A DNA stretch of 22,935 nt from JBBDMW01 sp040878005 (lineage in GTDB: Bacteria; Chloroflexota; Dehalococcoidia; Lucifugimonadales; Lucifugimonadaceae): contig JBBDMW010000033.1 of NCBI GenBank assembly GCA_040878005.1, forward strand, positions 1 to 22,935, read 5' to 3'. Below are positions 7,822 through 15,683 of the stretch, piece by piece (position 1 is the stretch's first letter; every line of letters starts with the position of its first letter). Made by a program: the position numbers and the translations under genes. Under the pieces are notes generated by a model, which was not told where the DNA came from, searched no databases, and was given only the letters and a program-made list of their open reading frames with translations.

Positions 7822-7849
7822 GGCAGGGCGCGCTTAAACGCGCTCTGCC
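7822..7849. terminator. Intrinsic-type terminator between convergent genes
   Basis: GGCAGGGCGCG (7822-7832) and CGCGCTCTGCC (7839-7849) form an 11-bp stem with one G-T pair and a six-base loop, followed on the plus strand by TTAAAA. It lies between two convergent stop codons (7794 and 7850) and probably ends transcription from the plus strand; it may act on both. Confidence 0.7.
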
Positions 7850-9079
7850 TTAAAACTCCTGTGGACACCATGGCGCCCGGTTGGCGGTGAACATGAGGTC
7901 AGCCCGGCGCATTGCATCCGCCGACTTCGCCTCCATGCGCCCGGCCCTGACCAGGCTGGAGAACCGCGATCCGCCCAGGTAGCAAGCGCCCAATCCTGCG
8001 CCCCACATGGTGATGTCCGGCTCTGCGTTGGTGGGGCGCACTTCAGCGCCTGCGGGTCCACCATCGATCTCGTATCGGCCGGCCACCCATGGGCAGAACT
8101 TGTCCCGTACCTCGAAAACCAGCTTGTCTTCCGTGGAATAAGTGCGGGATGACAGCATCTTCACCGGGTCTATGATCCTCAGCCAGACCGCATCAAAAGG
8201 CTCACGGTGCAGCCAGCGGGGGTCTGTCAGCATCCACCACAGCGGGTCATCCACCGGCTGGTGTTCCGATGTGACGGTAGTGACCAGGTCCACCGACATG
8301 CAGAACTGCCAAAGCGCGGCGTGGGCTGAGTCGGTGGCAGCCATCAGTTCCACCACCTTCAAACTTTTGTCAGGATGCTTCTTAGTCCAGACGTTGTCTA
8401 TCCTGTACTGGATGTATCCCTCTGTGCGTCCATCTTCCTCATATACCGCGTAGAAGAATGCGCTCATGCCTCCACGGCGGTGTTCAGGGTCGAATAACTG
8501 CGTGTTCCACCAGGCATCGTTGCGAGTAACCATGCCCGGCCTTAACTCCACCGTCCGTTCGTACACGTCCCTGGCCAGCGTGCGTATCTCGGCGGGGCTG
8601 GCGAACCGAACTTCCCCCGGAGTGTCTGGCATATGAGCGATGGTCCCGTGCTCGCGCGGGATGTCCCACCGCTCATGCTGCACGGCCATGCCGAACCCAA
8701 AACGCCTGTATAGCAGGCTCTCGGACGCCCACAGGACGGAAGCCGGCTCACCTCTCTCCCTGGCCTGCCCGAGCTGGCGCCGCATCATCTGGGTGAGGAT
8801 GCCACGGCGACGGTGCGTTACGGCCACAGTCACGTCGCTGACGGCTGCGACTGGCAGGATCTTCCCGCCCGGGACTGACAGGCCATAGGAGTATGCGACC
8901 GAGGTCCCGACCATCTTTCCGCCGGTGGCCGCCACAACCGTCCTCTCAGGCTCATGTCTGCTCACGTACAGTTCGCGTTCGCCCGGCTCTTCACGCGGAT
9001 AATAGCCGAAGCCCCGCGCCACTGCTGTGCGGTAGTCCCACAGCTCGTCCGGAGTGTGAGCGCGAATCTCAAGCTCCAT
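7850..9079 (-). CDS. Eis-like GNAT N-acetyltransferase
   Basis: A 409-residue protein laid out like Eis: an N-terminal GNAT domain, a second degenerate GNAT-like domain and a C-terminal sterol-carrier-like domain. The acetyl-CoA pyrophosphate loop is readable as VTHRRRGILTQMM (about residues 87-99). The segment LLYRRFGFG matches the region holding the catalytic tyrosine in Eis. The chain ends in PWCPQEF: a terminal phenylalanine whose free carboxylate is the proposed general base in mycobacterial Eis. It probably acetylates amine substrates such as aminoglycosides or polyamines; the natural substrate is unknown. The ATG has an upstream AGGAG at a somewhat long 11-base spacing. It follows the Ldh-type gene after 179 bases. 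Confidence 0.82.
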   Translation of the reverse strand: MELEIRAHTPDELWDYRTAVARGFGYYPREEPGERELYVSRHEPERTVVAATGGKMVGTSVAYSYGLSVPGGKILPVAAVSDVTVAVTHRRRGILTQMMRRQLGQARERGEPASVLWASESLLYRRFGFGMAVQHERWDIPREHGTIAHMPDTPGEVRFASPAEIRTLARDVYERTVELRPGMVTRNDAWWNTQLFDPEHRRGGMSAFFYAVYEEDGRTEGYIQYRIDNVWTKKHPDKSLKVVELMAATDSAHAALWQFCMSVDLVTTVTSEHQPVDDPLWWMLTDPRWLHREPFDAVWLRIIDPVKMLSSRTYSTEDKLVFEVRDKFCPWVAGRYEIDGGPAGAEVRPTNAEPDITMWGAGLGACYLGGSRFSSLVRAGRMEAKSADAMRRADLMFTANRAPWCPQEF

Positions 9080-9242
9080 GGGATTGATGCTCTCCTAGGG
9101 TCTTCTTCAAGTGCAGCCCTGCCTCGCCATCCTGTGGCCGTAGTGTCGCGCATTCGCCGCGGACGGTCAGGGATACAGGCATCCAACGTGAGTAGCACGC
9201 AGAATCTGCCGCTCGCCCTCCTGGCAATGCGGAGCAAACAAA

Positions 9243-9268
9243 ACGGGCCAGGCTTCCGTTACTCCCGT
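9243..9268 (-). terminator. Possible terminator at end of Ldh gene
   Basis: ACGGG and CCCGT form a five-base stem with a 16-base loop overlapping the Ldh stop codon. On the minus strand the stem is followed by TTTTGTTTG, a fair T-rich tract. The stem is short, so confidence is low. Confidence 0.3.
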
Positions 9269-10341
9269 CGCTTCAATGGCTCCACGCCCAGTTCGGCGGT
9301 GATCGAGTCGAACCACTCCGTCACCTCGCGGTGAAGCGGGATGCCCTCTGCGGTGCGTCGCTGCGACTCTTCGTGTTCCGGCAGGCCTGCGTAGTAAACG
9401 CGGTCATGGCCGGGCGCAGGCCTGGTCTCCCTGAGGTAGCGGAGGAACTCATCCATCGATTTCTTGAACCGGTCAACATCCGTGAACGCATCAATGCTGT
9501 AGGCCGCCACAAAGTGAGTCATCTTTCCTGCCCCATAGGGGCCGAACTGGCCCGTAGACAGGATGCCGCTGAACACCTGCGCCACCACGCCCAGGCCGTA
9601 ACCCTTGTGCGACCCCATTTCCCGTGTTGCGCCCACCGGCAACAGCCACGTGTGCTCCGGCGGCACCGCCTCGTCCATTATCGGCGTTCCGTCGTCTGCC
9701 GCCAGCAGCCCCGGCAGGACCGTCGAGCCGTTCCGGCGTGCCAGCGCAATCTTGTTAGCAGCCACGGAGGACGAGGACATGTCCAGCACGAAATCCGGCT
9801 CTTCGCCTGCGGGCACAGCCCACGAGTGCGGGTTCGCTCCTATCCTCGGCTCCCCTCCGAACGTGGGCACGGTGTTCGCTCCGCCGCCGGTGATGGAGTA
9901 GCCGATCATGTCGTGCGGCAGCGCCATCATGGAGTGGTAGGCGGCCATGCCGAAGTGGCGGCCGTTGCCGATGGTCACTGCGCCGATGCCGACCTTCTTG
10001 GCCTTATCAATGGCGATCTCCATCGCCCTCGGCGCAACCACCAGTCCGAGGCCGCCATCGGAATCGATATTCGCCGTCGATGGGGATTCGCGGACCACAT
10101 GCCAGTTCGGCCTGGGGTTTATGTTTCCCTCGCCAAACATCGCCACGTACCGGCGCAGCATGTTGGACACGCCGTGAGTGTCCACCCCGCGCGTGTCGGC
10201 GGAGACCAGCACATCAGCGGCCAGCTCCGCATCATCATGCGGCATGTTCATCTTGAGAAAAACATCTGTGACTGTGCGCCGCAGGTCCTCGGGCATGACG
10301 CGGACTTCATCCTCGGCTCTTACGTGAAAGTGTTCTAACAA
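9259..10341 (-). CDS. Malate/L-lactate (Ldh-type) dehydrogenase family
   Basis: A 360-residue NAD(P)-dependent oxidoreductase of the Ldh_2 family (malate, ureidoglycolate, sulfolactate and related 2-hydroxyacid dehydrogenases), which is unrelated to classical Rossmann lactate dehydrogenases. Family signatures are readable: ADTRGVDTHGVSNML with the catalytic histidine at 56, GNGRHFGMAAYHS, GANPHSWAVPAG, LDMSSSSVAANKI and GSHKGYGLG. The substrate is probably a 2-hydroxyacid but cannot be specified. The start is TTG at 10341, with AGAGG about nine bases upstream; the full N-terminus MLEHFHVRAEDEVRV agrees with the usual family start, whereas the internal ATG at 10296 would truncate it. The neighbours are an APH-fold kinase upstream and an Eis-like acetyltransferase downstream. 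Confidence 0.88.
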   Translation of the reverse strand: MLEHFHVRAEDEVRVMPEDLRRTVTDVFLKMNMPHDDAELAADVLVSADTRGVDTHGVSNMLRRYVAMFGEGNINPRPNWHVVRESPSTANIDSDGGLGLVVAPRAMEIAIDKAKKVGIGAVTIGNGRHFGMAAYHSMMALPHDMIGYSITGGGANTVPTFGGEPRIGANPHSWAVPAGEEPDFVLDMSSSSVAANKIALARRNGSTVLPGLLAADDGTPIMDEAVPPEHTWLLPVGATREMGSHKGYGLGVVAQVFSGILSTGQFGPYGAGKMTHFVAAYSIDAFTDVDRFKKSMDEFLRYLRETRPAPGHDRVYYAGLPEHEESQRRTAEGIPLHREVTEWFDSITAELGVEPLKRRE

Positions 10342-10475
10342 CCCTCTGTCCTCTCAGTTACCGGTTTGACCAGCCGCGGGCGGATTCTACTCCAACTTCC
10401 TACAGGAGAATTGGCGAGTCGGATGCGCCACGCGGGTGTAACTGACATCCACGAAGCCGCGGCAGCGCTGCAAGC

Positions 10476-11291
10476 CTAGTGCGAGCCGCCAGCCGACACG
10501 ATGGACAGGAGTTGCTTCTCTTCGGCAATGATGCCTTCATTCAGGCGAGCGGCCGCTATCACCGTATGCCACTTTTCGATGTCTGAAGCGTCAGCGCCAG
10601 TCAGCCGAAGATAACGGCGAAGGTAGAAACGATGAAACAGGGTCGCGATCCATCTGATTGCCACCCGCCGGATGCCGGGGCGGCTATGCAGCGAGCCATG
10701 GCGCAGCAGCAGTGACGTACGGGCAACATCTGCCAACGGGTGGCCGCTTGTGGCGTCTGCCCAGTCAATGATAAGTGGCCCGTTGCGTCCCAAAATCACG
10801 TTTGCAGGATGAAAGTCACCGTGGCACAGGATGTTGCCATCGGGGAGGCCGTGCAACAGGCGGAGGGCCGTCTCCTTTTGTGGCTCCGAAGTGAGGTGGG
10901 CTGCACGGATCTTTCGCTCAAGCTCCGCCCGTTGGGATGGGAGGCCTGAGACGGTAACGGCGTGCAAATTTGCCTGAAGCCGCGCCAGCAGGCGGGCGCG
11001 GCGGACCAGTTCCCATGGGAGCGCAAGTTGCCAGTCAGCCATGGGAGAGCCACCGGCCCTCTCGTAGATAATCCCGCGCCTGTCTCCCACGGTGGCAATA
11101 TCGTAAACGGCGGGCGCAGCCACCCCGGCTTCGTGTACCTTCCGCGAGATGTCGTACTCACGGTCTACTGATGAAGCCGGCCGCCCCGCTTTGAACAGCT
11201 TCAGGACGCGCCCGCTGTCCAGGGCATGGATGTCCGCCGTCATGCCCTCGGCAAGCTTGGGGCCTGGCTGTATATGGGAACCGGGTGTCAT
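10476..11291 (-). CDS. APH-family phosphotransferase
   Basis: A 271-residue small-molecule kinase of the aminoglycoside phosphotransferase/choline kinase fold. The catalytic loop CHGDFHPANVIL (D159, N164) and the metal-binding IIDWADA (D176) are intact. The N-lobe has GMTADIHALDSGRVLKLF, where VLKLF carries the likely ATP-binding lysine. Such proteins phosphorylate sugars, amino alcohols or antibiotics; the substrate here is unknown. The ATG at 11291 has an AAGG site nine bases upstream and is preferred to the GTG six bases earlier. It lies 68 bases after the MMPL transporter stop on the same strand, so co-transcription is likely. Confidence 0.8.
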   Translation of the reverse strand: MTPGSHIQPGPKLAEGMTADIHALDSGRVLKLFKAGRPASSVDREYDISRKVHEAGVAAPAVYDIATVGDRRGIIYERAGGSPMADWQLALPWELVRRARLLARLQANLHAVTVSGLPSQRAELERKIRAAHLTSEPQKETALRLLHGLPDGNILCHGDFHPANVILGRNGPLIIDWADATSGHPLADVARTSLLLRHGSLHSRPGIRRVAIRWIATLFHRFYLRRYLRLTGADASDIEKWHTVIAAARLNEGIIAEEKQLLSIVSAGGSH

Positions 11292-11359
11292 GTTCACAGG
11301 CCTTCCAAAAACCAGCCGGCACCCGCGGCTGTCTTGCGAGTTATGCCGGACGCGAACTA

Positions 11360-13612
11360 CTAATCCGCCGCCGCGGTTGTGGCGTTGGCGGGCACAGTCG
11401 GCGGAGTTGGTTCGTCGCTGCCCTCAACCCGCAGGTCTGGCAGCCAGTGCAGGAACTTCGGAAGGTACCAGTTGCGGTTGCCTAGCAGCTTCATCGAAGA
11501 GGGCACCAGCAGTGTCCGCACTATAAATGCATCCACGAAGATGGCCACTCCCAGGCCGAAGCCCAACTGCTGGAACATCACCAGGTCACCCATCGCGAAG
11601 CCGGAGAAGACGCCAACCATTATCAGCGCCGCCCCCGTGATGATGCCCGCCGTGGAGCGCAGGCCGAACGCCACCGCCTCATCATTGTTGTGGGTCTGGT
11701 CAAACCGCTCCCGCACCCGGCTCAGCAGGAAAACCTCGTAGTCCATGGAGAGCCCGAACAGCACAGAGAACAGGAACAGCGGTATCCATGCCTCAATTGC
11801 CTCCACCTGCTGGAACCCCAGCAGGTCAGCGCCTATTCCCTGCTGCGACACCAGCACCAGCAGCCCGTACGCTGATCCAACCGACAGCAGGTTGAGGATG
11901 ATCGCCTTTACCGGCACCACCAGCGACCTGAACACCACTGTCAGCAGCACAAAACTGAGCGACAGCACGAACACCAGGACTATGGGAGTCCAATCAGCTA
12001 CAAGGTCAAAGAAGTCCAGGTTGAACGCGGTGTTGCCTCCCACGTATACCGGAGCCGGAATCCCGGCAGCAGGCAAATAACTTTCGCGGAGACTACGGAC
12101 CGCTTCCACAGCGTCATCGCTGGAGCCTTCCGCCCGTATGATCACTGACAGCACACCCAGGTTGCCGGCGTCGTTTGTTTCGTAAGTCGCAGGCCCGAAT
12201 ATGGGGTCGCCTGCCACGGACTCCTGGAGCCGCGCCACCGCGTCAGTGACACCTGTGGAGTTCGCGTCGCCATCGATGACGATCTCCGCGAGGCCCAGGT
12301 TCCCGGAGTTGGGAAACTCCTCCTGCAGGACGTTGAACGCCCACTTGGACGGGAACTCATCGGGGAGTGTGCCCACCCCGTTGAAGCCAGGATTGATGCC
12401 GAAGTAGGGCACTGTGGCGGCAATAAGTGCGCCTCCGCCGATCACCAGGTAGAGCGCCGGCCGGCGCATTACGGAGCGTGTGACCCAGTTCCAGAACCCG
12501 CGCTGGGCACCGGTATCCGCCGCACCGAATCTGGGCAGGAATGGCAGGCGCAGGGCGTTCACCTTGTTATCCATCAGGCTCAGGATTGCCGGCAGCAGCG
12601 TCACGGCAAGCATCACGGCCATGATGACCACCAGGATTGCTCCAAGCGCCAGGCTGAAGAATATGGTCGTCGGCACTATCAGCATTCCCATCAGGGCGAA
12701 CACAACCGTCAGGCCGGAGAAGACGACGGCGCGTGAGGCAGTGGCGCCTGACTTGGAGATGGCGTCAAGCTTTGACAGGCCGTTGCCGCGCTCCTCGCGA
12801 TAACGGGCCACTATGAACAGCGTGTAGTCGATGCCTACAGCCAGCCCGATCATGGTGATCATGTTGACCACGAAGAAAGACAGCTTGTAGACCTGGCCGA
12901 TCAGCGAGGCCGCGGCAACCGCCAGCGATATGGATATGAGCGCCATGACAATCGGGATCCAAGCCGCGCCCGCTGTCCGGAACACCAGCAGGAGGATGAC
13001 CAGGGCAATCCCGATGCCAATGGTCTCGCCTGTCAACAGGTCACGCTCGGAAATCTCCTGGAAGTCGGCATTGATGCTGGCCTGCCCGGCCACACCTGCC
13101 TCGAAACCGCCGCCTGTGCCGATCTCTGCTGCAATGTCGGTCACGCGGTGAATGTTGCTGCTGACCTCGTCAACGTCTCCCGTCATGACGACCGGGATGA
13201 TGGTGGTCTGGCGGCTCGGGGAGACCAGGGCGTCCCTGCGGGAATCGCCATCAGGCAGGTCGTAGTAGCTGCCCAGTTGCTGGACGTTCAGCACATCCGG
13301 GCCGAGTGTCCGCAGCGCTCTGGCCACATCCTGGACCCGCTCCCGGAAGGCGGGGTCATCAACCGCAAGTGAGTCTGAACGAATGACCACCGTCTCGGTG
13401 AATGCGGACGGGCCACGCAGGCGCTCCTCAATAAGCCGGTTGGCTACCTTGGCCTCCGGGTCATAGGTGAAGTCCTGCTCGGTAGTTGTGGCGTCAGCAA
13501 ACAGTGTTGCAGTTATCGCCAACCCGGCCAGGATTGCCACCGCCCATATGGCCAGCGTCCGCCACGGGTGATTGGCGCTGGCGCGGGCCAGGTTCTCAGT
13601 GCTCAGGTTCAC
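11360..13612 (-). CDS. MMPL/RND-family membrane transporter
   Basis: A 750-residue inner-membrane pump of the MMPL branch of the RND superfamily, with about 12 membrane segments in two repeated halves and two large extracytoplasmic loops (roughly residues 45-195 and 405-545). Hallmarks are GIDYTLFIVARYREER in the first half and SMDYEVFLLSRVRERFDQT in the second, each with the acidic residue used for proton relay. Proteins of this type export lipids, hopanoids or small molecules using the proton gradient; the cargo is unknown. The start is GTG at 13612, with GAGG about ten bases upstream. The gene is divergent from the CinA-like locus and is followed by the APH-fold kinase gene. Confidence 0.92.
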   Translation of the reverse strand: MNLSTENLARASANHPWRTLAIWAVAILAGLAITATLFADATTTEQDFTYDPEAKVANRLIEERLRGPSAFTETVVIRSDSLAVDDPAFRERVQDVARALRTLGPDVLNVQQLGSYYDLPDGDSRRDALVSPSRQTTIIPVVMTGDVDEVSSNIHRVTDIAAEIGTGGGFEAGVAGQASINADFQEISERDLLTGETIGIGIALVILLLVFRTAGAAWIPIVMALISISLAVAAASLIGQVYKLSFFVVNMITMIGLAVGIDYTLFIVARYREERGNGLSKLDAISKSGATASRAVVFSGLTVVFALMGMLIVPTTIFFSLALGAILVVIMAVMLAVTLLPAILSLMDNKVNALRLPFLPRFGAADTGAQRGFWNWVTRSVMRRPALYLVIGGGALIAATVPYFGINPGFNGVGTLPDEFPSKWAFNVLQEEFPNSGNLGLAEIVIDGDANSTGVTDAVARLQESVAGDPIFGPATYETNDAGNLGVLSVIIRAEGSSDDAVEAVRSLRESYLPAAGIPAPVYVGGNTAFNLDFFDLVADWTPIVLVFVLSLSFVLLTVVFRSLVVPVKAIILNLLSVGSAYGLLVLVSQQGIGADLLGFQQVEAIEAWIPLFLFSVLFGLSMDYEVFLLSRVRERFDQTHNNDEAVAFGLRSTAGIITGAALIMVGVFSGFAMGDLVMFQQLGFGLGVAIFVDAFIVRTLLVPSSMKLLGNRNWYLPKFLHWLPDLRVEGSDEPTPPTVPANATTAAAD

Positions 13613-13955
13613 CGTTGTGGTTCCTCATGAACCGTTAGCAGAAGCGACGGAGGCAAGTATGTGATGGTTTTCACTAATGCGGACACAGGATACTCCGGCC
13701 CATGCCGAGTGTGAACCCGGTCAACTCGAAGAAGCCGTTAAAATTCTCTCACTATTTAGACGTAGATGCCCGCGAAACGTCGCTCAATCCGGCGATGTAG
13801 GCGATCTCTGCGGCCGTTCGCCGGCGCTGCGATCACTCTGGCCGGCGGTTGCCTTGCTCCCGGGTATGGCCGGCGGGCATTTGCCGGTATACTGCCGGCC
13901 GATTGCCCATCTCACTGGCGACCAACGTGAACCGGCTTGGGAGATACCTCGAACA
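13613..13955. other. Divergent intergenic region
   Basis: About 340 bases separate the divergent MMPL and CinA-like genes. The plus-strand frame stays open back to an ATG at 13677, but its translation before residue ~93 has no family resemblance and no ribosome site. Around 13840-13910 there are several GCCGGC blocks that could fold. TATACT occurs at 13886-13891 without a clear -35 box. No RNA gene is visible. Confidence 0.45.
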
Positions 13956-14516
13956 GTGGTGAAAGCTGCACCGGAAATAGCGGACCTGGTGACGAAAATT
14001 CACGCTACGCCAACGCGTGTGTGCCTCGTGGTGACGGGCGCAGGCGCCAGGGCAGTCGCATGGCTGTTCGGCGAGGCGGGGGCATCGCGTACCCTCCTGG
14101 ACGCACAGGTGCCGTACGCCATGGCTGCGCTGCATGAGTACGTGGGCGTGAAGCCTGAGCAGCACGTGTCCGCCGTTGAGGCAGGGCGCATGGCAGAGGC
14201 CGCGTGTGCCAGGGCGCGCAAACTGGCGGATGCAGGCAGCCTTGAGCTGTCGACCCCACTGGCAGGTATCTCATGTACCGCCACAATAGCCACCGACCGG
14301 CAGAAGCGTGGCGATCATCGCTGCCACGTGGCGTGGTCCAATGGCCAGGTGCAGCGCGTGTACTCCCTCGTACTCAACAAGGGGGAGCGCGACCGTGACG
14401 GCGAGGAGGAGGTTGTAAGCCGGCTGATCCTCAATGCGGTGGCAGAGGCGTGCGGGTTGGATGAGCGGGTGGGCCCTGGGCTTATGCGTGGTGAGACGGT
14501 TGCCGGATCTGATTGA
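13956..14516 (+). CDS. CinA-C-like domain, first half of a split gene
   Basis: About 186 residues with a CinA C-terminal (nicotinamide-nucleotide amidase-like) fold. AGARAVAWLFGEAGASRTLLDAQVPYA matches the glycine-rich and VPYS region of the family, followed by GISCTATIATDRQKRGDHRC and EEEVVSRLILNAVAEACGL. The closest sequence I can recall is the N-terminal half of the plant protein At2g01220, in which the same domain is fused to a HIGH-type nucleotidyltransferase. Here the frame ends at TGA 14514-14516, just where the second domain begins in the +1 frame. The GTG start is uncertain: GGGAG lies 12 bases upstream, and ATG 13866 and ATG 13677 are alternatives. The role in nucleotide or NAD metabolism is inferred. 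Confidence 0.7.
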   Translation: MVKAAPEIADLVTKIHATPTRVCLVVTGAGARAVAWLFGEAGASRTLLDAQVPYAMAALHEYVGVKPEQHVSAVEAGRMAEAACARARKLADAGSLELSTPLAGISCTATIATDRQKRGDHRCHVAWSNGQVQRVYSLVLNKGERDRDGEEEVVSRLILNAVAEACGLDERVGPGLMRGETVAGSD

Positions 14517-15135
14517 CCGCCTGTACCAGGGTGAGACAGGGCTGGTCATCGTGGCGCCCGATGGATCGATGCACATCACTCGACCGTCCGGCGCCGTGCT
14601 GCTGGCCGGGTCGTTCAACCCTCTCCACGAGGGACACGAGAAGCTGCTGGCGGCCGCTGCACGCGTAACGGGCCGCTCTCCCGCCTACGAGGTGTCCGCG
14701 GTGAACGTGGACAAGCCGACCATTGACCCGTCAGACCTGAGGCGCAGGCTGCAGCAATTCAAGGGAAAGTCGCCGGTCGTGGTAACCCGGGCGCCGACGT
14801 TTGGCGAGAAGGCAGCGCTGGCGCCCGACACGGTCTTTGCCCTGGGATACGACACGGCAGTCCGCCTGTTCGACGAGCGGTATTACCCGCCCTACGACCC
14901 GGACAATGACCCATGTGGCCTTGGCTCAACTGCGCTGGTTGTCATGGACCAGGTGCGCAGGAACGGGGGAAGCTTCGCTGTGGCGGGGAGGGTCGGGGAT
15001 GACGGGAAGTTCTACACGCTGCGTGACATAGACGTGCCCGAGGGCTTCAGTGACATGCTGGTGGAGATTCCCGAATCTGAATTCAGGGAGGACATATCCT
15101 CCACAGAGATAAGGGAGCGGCAGGGCAGGGAATAG
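14461..15135 (+). CDS. HIGH-type nucleotidyltransferase domain, second half of a split gene
   Basis: About 224 residues in the +1 frame relative to the preceding ORF, overlapping it by 56 bases. The cytidylyltransferase-like fold is marked by LLAGSFNPLHEGHEKLL, with the HxGH-type motif as HEGH, then EVSAVNVDKP, FALGYDTAVRLFDERYY and, near the end, DISSTEIRERQG, the usual ISST motif. Order and sequence parallel the C-terminal half of the plant protein At2g01220 as I remember it. An NMN-adenylyltransferase-like reaction is plausible but unproven. Starts at ATG 14461, GTG 14488, GTG 14491 and TTG 14500 all lack a strong ribosome site, which favours a frameshifted fusion gene over an independent one. 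The MarR gene converges from the other strand after 30 bases. Confidence 0.72.
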   Translation: MSGWALGLCVVRRLPDLIDRLYQGETGLVIVAPDGSMHITRPSGAVLLAGSFNPLHEGHEKLLAAAARVTGRSPAYEVSAVNVDKPTIDPSDLRRRLQQFKGKSPVVVTRAPTFGEKAALAPDTVFALGYDTAVRLFDERYYPPYDPDNDPCGLGSTALVVMDQVRRNGGSFAVAGRVGDDGKFYTLRDIDVPEGFSDMLVEIPESEFREDISSTEIRERQGRE

Positions 15136-15165
15136 CTGGCGCGTGTGGTCCGCCCCAGCGAGGAG

Positions 15166-15615
15166 TCATCTGCCGCTCGGCTCCAGCAGCCGGTCAAGAA
15201 TGCTGCCCAGGGCCGATATGTCATCGGCGCTAAGATGCCCCAGGAAGTGCTGCTCGATGCCGCGCATGTGAACCGGGGCGGCCCGCCTGAAAACGCGGCG
15301 ACCCTCGGGAGTGATCGCTGCGAACGTGCCGCGCCGGTCATCGGGGCACGGGACCCGTTCCACCAGCCCGGCTTTTTCCATGCGGTCTACCAGCCTCGTC
15401 AGGCCGCTGCGACTGTACAACACGTGGCCGGCCAATTCCTGCAGGCGCATCCGTCCATCGCCGGACCAGGCCAGGTACAGGAGCACCTCGTACCACGAGA
15501 TCTGGATGCCGCGTTCCGCCTCAAGCTCTGCCTCAAGCGTGTCTCTCAGGTGGGCGTGGGCGCGCAGGAATTTATGCCACACGCGAATCTGGTGTCCGAC
15601 AGGTCTGCCGTTCAT
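15166..15615 (-). CDS. MarR-family transcriptional regulator
   Basis: A 149-residue winged-helix DNA-binding protein. The helix-turn-helix MRLQELAGHVLYSRSGLTRL, followed by VDRMEKAGLVER, and the wing CPDDRRGTFAAITPEGRRVF are typical; the DRR sequence in the wing is conserved in MarR proteins. It should act as a dimer on operators near its target genes. It is the last gene of the minus-strand run that begins with the histidine kinase, 68 bases after the FIST gene, separated by a region with competing hairpins. No ribosome site is visible before its ATG. TTAATTTG lies about eight bases upstream, so leaderless expression is conceivable but unproven. Confidence 0.9.
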   Translation of the reverse strand: MNGRPVGHQIRVWHKFLRAHAHLRDTLEAELEAERGIQISWYEVLLYLAWSGDGRMRLQELAGHVLYSRSGLTRLVDRMEKAGLVERVPCPDDRRGTFAAITPEGRRVFRRAAPVHMRGIEQHFLGHLSADDISALGSILDRLLEPSGR

Positions 15616-15643
15616 GGCGACAAATTAACAGACCCGCAGAATT

Positions 15644-15674
15644 AGCCCAAGCCCCTGGGCTTTATGATCCCAGG
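15644..15674 (-). promoter_or_regulatory. Two mutually exclusive hairpins between FIST and MarR genes
   Basis: AGCCCA (15644-15649) can pair with TGGGCT (15656-15661), while CCTGGG (15654-15659) can pair with CCCAGG (15669-15674). The two stems share bases, so only one can form at a time. On the minus strand the first-named stem is followed by AATTCTG, not a long T tract. This may be the terminator of the FIST gene or an attenuator-like switch before the MarR gene. Confidence 0.35.
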
Positions 15675-15683
15675 CAGGAGTCG

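Noticed and set aside
9331..10338. Plus-strand frame of 335 codons opposite the Ldh-type gene
   Set aside because: It is the mirror of a conserved gene, His/Arg/Val-rich, with no motif; GC-rich codon bias opens such shadow frames.
14505..14520. RF2-like programmed +1 frameshift at GAT TGA C
   Set aside because: TGA followed by C is a weak stop context, but the codon before it is not slippery in the +1 direction and no close internal ribosome-site-like stimulator is present. An indel is simpler.
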